NCBI GenBank assembly: GCA_026686845.1
Contig: JAIVEN010000012.1
Span: 15,130,501 to 15,194,500 of the forward strand
Direction of reading: 5' to 3'
DNA from: Adenanthera pavonina
Lineage: Eukaryota > Streptophyta > Magnoliopsida > Fabales > Fabaceae
DNA: 64,000 nt
Within the stretch, counting starts at the first letter, position 1, and every line of letters starts with the position of its first letter. Shown here piece by piece: positions 60,740-64,000 of the stretch. Below the pieces are notes generated by a model. It was not told the origin of the DNA and made no database searches. It was given only the letters and a program-made list of their open reading frames with translations. The position numbers and the translations under genes are program-made.

Positions 60740-61942
60740 ATGTCATCACGAAGTGGGAAGGAAACAAAACACATATGGACAACAGAAGAGGGTGAATTGT
60801 TGATCCAATGTTTGCAGGAAATGCGTGAGAAAGGTAACTTTGTTGCTGAAAATGGCTTTAAGCTGGGTCATTTAAGGGAACTAGAGAATATGATGAAAGA
60901 AAAATCTCCTGGTTGTGGTATAAGGGCCATTCCTTATATCCAATCTCGATTGAAGACCTTGAGGAATGGCTACAACACAGTCTATGACCTGCTGAATGTG
61001 TTTGGGTTCAGGTGGGACCCACATACGAAATGTATGACAGCTGAGAAGCCAGTATGGGATGACTATGTAAAGGTAATTTCCTAAAATCAGTCATTTATGT
61101 AGTAACTTGTTATTGTCCGAAATTTATGGATGATAACATTTCCAAATGAAGCATAAGTTATTTGCTAGCTGGAATTTGAAATTTCTATTGAAATCTAAAA
61201 CAAACTCAAATATAGTTTCCAAATGTTGCAATACATTGGCTTTTGTTTTTTGTTAGTTGGAATCTGAAATTTCTATTGAAATTTGAACCAAAATCGAATA
61301 TGGTTTCCAAATGCTGCAACATTTTGGCTTTTGTTTTTTGTTAGTTAGAATTTGAAATTTATATTTCATATGCAGGGGAACAAGAAAGCAGGTGCATTTA
61401 GGCATAGGCCTTTCCCATATTTTGATGCTCTAGGCACTATATTTGGGAGAGATAGAGCTATTGGCAACGATGCTCAGACATATGAAGATGTCATTCAAGA
61501 AATAGAAGACCAAACCATCGATGATGCAGCTGATGAGACTAAACTAGGGGTTGATCTAGGCAATATGTCACTTGGAAACTCTTCACTTGCAGGTTCTAAT
61601 CCATCTGAGGCAACATCAAGGAATATAAAGCACCAAAGGAATAGCACTGATCATGATGAGATGATGTTGCAAGGCATGGAGAAGATAGCAAATACACTAG
61701 CTCAAAGCTTCAAAGATACAACTGAGAATTTGGGTACGGACATTGATAGGGTTGAGTGTGAAAAGCATATTGATAGCCTTAAAGAGTCATTGTATGCAGA
61801 AATTATGAAGGTTCTAGGTGTTGCATATCATGAGAAGTTGGCAGCCTATGTGAAGATGATTTCCGATGAAAGCATGCTAATCGGATTTTATACAATGCCA
61901 GATGTAGGAAAAGCTGATATTATTTGCCAGATTATAGCTTAG
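60740..61942 (+). CDS. Harbinger ORF1: Myb/SANT-like DNA-binding protein
   Basis: Exon 1 is 60740-61072 and exon 2 is 61376-61942, with a GTAATT...TGCAG intron; the spliced frame is open and gives 299 residues. Residues 10-111 form a Myb/SANT-like (Myb_DNA-bind_3) domain with its Trp residues (IWTTEEGELLIQCL, FGFRWDPHTKCMTAEKPVWDDYV). Exon 2 continues with the usual FPYFDALGTIFGRDRA block and a helical C-terminus. In PIF/Harbinger elements this protein binds the element ends and helps the transposase enter the nucleus. The gene lies 177 bp after the transposase and, unlike it, shows no stop or frameshift. Alternatively it could be a host gene of the same family. Confidence 0.85.
61140..61370 (+). 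repeat. Tandem repeat in the ORF1 intron
   Basis: A unit of about 95-100 bp (TTTGAAATTTCTATTGAAAT...GGTTTCCAAATG...TTTTGTTTTTTGTTAGTT) occurs a little over twice. Confidence 0.8.
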
Positions 61943-62585
61943 TGCTTAAGTTTATAACTTACTTTTTGATATGAGGGGGTGCTAGTACTATGACCCATAT
62001 TTTGGTATAAGATGTGTAATATCTTACATATGAACTCAATTTAATGACCTGGTGTAATAAAAGTGCCCTTTCTATTAACATTTGCAGTTCAGTTTATGTA
62101 TAGTTCATATAGCTTCTAATTAGTTACAAGTTATATATATTTCCAAAGCGTTAACCTCCAAATGTGGAAAATGAGGAATTATATATTTATATATATTTGT
62201 ATTAGTTACTGATATATAGTTATATATATATATTTACAGGTTATATATAAGTTATTGGAAGCACTTTGATTGAAGGATACAAGTTGAAAGGTGTGAGTGA
62301 TTGCAAAAGGCCATTACTGGAAGCTCTTTTTCAATGTAAGATCATGACATCTACAAACTTAAATATATACAAGAAAGCCATGTGAGAATGCACAGTGACA
62401 ATGTTAGCTATCTATTAAATGAATTGAGTGCAATCACATACTGTACCATATATATATCTGCCCCCAACATTACAATAAACAATTTAAGCTTAACTTGTAC
62501 AAGCTCGATTAGATACATAAGTGCAAAGAGCTTAATCCGATGCAAAGAGTTTATCAACTGTATTACAAAGAAAATTTGGAAGAAG
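61943..62585. other. Non-coding DNA after Harbinger ORF1
   Basis: AT-rich with TATATA runs at about 62180-62240. I see no gene and no Harbinger right end. Confidence 0.5.
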
Positions 62586-62860
62586 CTAGACTTCATTCAG
62601 CTCAAACTCTACAGAGGATGTCGAAGAGGAAGATTCATCGTCAGTATCCAATGGATTTATACTTAATCCACTACAAGGATTTCCTGATTTTGGGAACCAT
62701 TTTCTTTTGAGAGTTCTAGTCTTATATTCCACTCCCACAGTTACTTATTTTCCACTCACAAAGTTATGATCATGACTATCTTCAATCTCATTAACATCTT
62801 TTTGCAATCCCGAACTTCCAAGATTTAAACCAATAGTAATAAGTTATTCATGCGACCAAA
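62586..62860 (-). pseudogene. Minus-strand C-terminal coding remnant, Ser/acid-rich
   Basis: On the minus strand a frame from about 62855 to the stop at 62586-62588 reads a polar segment (NLGSSGLQKDVNEIEDSHD), an in-frame stop near 62752, a basic run (KTRTLKRKW) and a Ser/Asp/Glu-rich tail ending FELNEV. The composition suggests the end of a nuclear protein. No family is recognised. It may belong to the same minus-strand transposon as the Myb/SANT-like remnant at 63720-64000. Confidence 0.4.
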
Positions 62861-63044
62861 ACAAACTCTGTAATGAACCAAAGTTGACATGAATATATGT
62901 AAAAACAAAATATATTCATTGCTTATAGGAACGGGACTCTAATACATGAAGCACAAATAACAAAAACATAACCTACCTACATAGCAAAATAGAATAAGTA
63001 ATTTGATGTCCATCATGCCAGCTAATGCACTACATCCCAATAAA

Positions 63045-63455
63045 CTACACTTTCAATAAACATACAACCAATAGTAAAATCATAATCCCAAACATCACTA
63101 AACCTCCTTGGGACAAAGTCTTCATTCCAACCACTTCGGCCTTGTACTCCATCATTGTAGCTTTCATGTCCATAATGTCTTATGCACAATGCTCAACCTT
63201 CCTCACTAAATCCTTGTCTTCCAACTTTGTTGTCACATCATTTTGAACTACACAGTAAGTCTCATTACCATTAATTGGTTCTAACCACTTCCAAAATTTG
63301 CAATTTTGTTGGTCACATCTATAGTATAATCTGTTTGGAATATCTTCAGAGCCCGAAATCTTAATCGGTGGCACTTTCCCACACTTGCAGTAAGCTTTTT
63401 GTGCTTGAACACCTTTTGAATAACTACTATCACCAATGCCGTTTTTCCTTGTCAT
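63045..63455 (-). pseudogene. GRF zinc-finger protein with C-terminal membrane segment
   Basis: Start Met at 63455. Residues 20-62 form a GRF-type zinc finger: CKCG, then RLYYRC, then CKFWKWLEP. A stop codon at 63180-63182 ends the frame after 91 residues, but the same frame continues with a helical stretch (MDMKATMMEYKAEVVGMK) and a hydrophobic segment (MFGIMILLLVVCLL) to a stop at 63045. This order (zinc finger, coiled coil, membrane anchor) is common in small plant GRF proteins, which are often linked to transposons. I treat the inner stop as a mutation; a genuine shorter protein is possible. Confidence 0.7.
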
Positions 63456-63719
63456 CTATGTCACATAATGATAATAAAAATTCATGACCTTATAGAAAGA
63501 AGGAAAATTTATACCAAAAGTTATCACAACATCATCAAATCATAACAAGTTCATAATATTCTAACACAAATAATTCAATGGTTTTGCTACAGCAAACACT
63601 TTCATCAAACTACATCAATAAAACCTGTTAACCATCTGAACACATATAATAATGTTCCCACAAAACATACAAATACAAATAGTTATACTAATCCTCTTAC
63701 TACAAGTTCCACACATATA

Positions 63720-64000
63720 TCAATTTATCCCAAAGATAGTGCATAGTTGTTCAAAGTGGGGAAATGGATTGTTCCTAAATGTGGCTGCCCGCCTATGGAC
63801 CTGTCAATAAATATAACCAAATGTCAAATACAATGACTAATGAAAAATTTAATCCATTAAACATACTAAGTGAGTAAGCTTGCCACAACATACTAATTCC
63901 ACACATCTTCCATTGCCACAACACACTTGTTGACAGGATCCCATTGAAAGCCAAGTGTATTTGGCCCATATAGCATGTCAAAGACATAATGACAGGCTGA
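63720..64000 (-). pseudogene. Myb/SANT-like domain gene, partial, minus strand
   Basis: The minus-strand end of the window reads FDMLYGPNTLGFQWDPVNKC and VVAMEDVW, the C-terminal part of a Myb/SANT-like (Myb_DNA-bind_3) domain, followed by a stop where the family has an acidic residue. After an acceptor at 63801-63803 a second exon reads NNPFPHFEQLCTIFGIN and stops at 63720-63722. It parallels Harbinger ORF1 at 60740-61942 but in the opposite orientation. The gene starts beyond the window. It is probably part of another PIF/Harbinger element. Confidence 0.7.

Larger units (their letters stand above)
53672..62100 (+). mobile_element. PIF/Harbinger DNA transposon (right end not located)
   Basis: GGACCCTTTGGTATTGTTTGG after TTA (53669-53671) looks like a Harbinger terminus with its usual 3-bp TTA duplication. 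The element contains both standard genes, a DDE transposase and a Myb/SANT-like ORF1, on the plus strand. I could not find the matching inverted end in the window, so the stated end only marks the last recognised part. Two retroelements are inserted in its transposase. Confidence 0.75.

Noticed and set aside
1..64000. CRISPR array, bacterial operon or viral genome
   Set aside because: No spaced direct repeats of CRISPR type, no operon structure; all mobile sequences are plant transposon families.

Overview
This is plant nuclear DNA, almost certainly from a eudicot. It has AT-rich intergenic sequence, spliced genes with GT-AG introns, Stowaway-like MITEs, plant LTR retrotransposon lineages (Sirevirus-type Ty1/copia, chromodomain Ty3/gypsy, Cassandra), a plant CACTA (En/Spm) element and a PIF/Harbinger element. 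The only intact non-transposon gene is a BAHD acyltransferase, a family typical of specialised metabolism. I cannot name the species from sequence alone. No tRNA, organellar or bacterial genes were seen; the only rRNA-like sequence is the 5S-derived part of the Cassandra LTRs.

Layout. 1-9050: a 5'-truncated, minus-strand Sirevirus with pol, a gene in the env position and a 3' LTR; a solo LTR of the same family interrupts the env-position gene. 9050-11634: the 3' end and LTR of a plus-strand Ty3/gypsy element, joined directly to the broken end of the Sirevirus. 11635-26020: the BAHD island. A ~3.5 kb segment (acyltransferase plus downstream DNA) is present twice in direct orientation; the left copy is a broken pseudogene and the right copy is an intact two-exon gene of 443 codons. 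A third, older fragment of the downstream DNA lies upstream of the intact gene. 26021-27998: intergenic DNA with a MITE.

27999-53470: an old gypsy-like LTR split by a 23 kb CACTA transposon (29500-52589, target duplication TAA). The CACTA element carries a TNP2-type transposase gene (Transpos_assoc, TNP2, DUF4218, DUF4216) and a second multi-exon gene joining a Ptta/En-Spm domain to a Ulp1 cysteine protease. Two later insertions sit in it: a Sirevirus solo LTR (30513-32177, duplication AATTG) and an 11.2 kb chromodomain Ty3/gypsy element (33812-45007, duplication ACGAT), which lies in the transposase exon. The gypsy element has an unusual extra coding region ahead of gag.

53672-64000: a PIF/Harbinger element with a DDE transposase gene and a Myb/SANT-like ORF1 gene. 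The DDE gene is interrupted twice, by a solo gypsy LTR (55806-58266, duplication GGTGG) and by a complete minus-strand Cassandra element with 5S rRNA-derived LTRs (58926-60148). At the right edge, minus-strand remnants encode a GRF zinc-finger membrane protein and a second Myb/SANT-like domain.

The window is therefore a small specialised-metabolism locus embedded in layered transposons. The order of events can be read from the target duplications: old LTR, then CACTA, then retroelements inside CACTA; and Harbinger, then solo LTR and Cassandra inside it.
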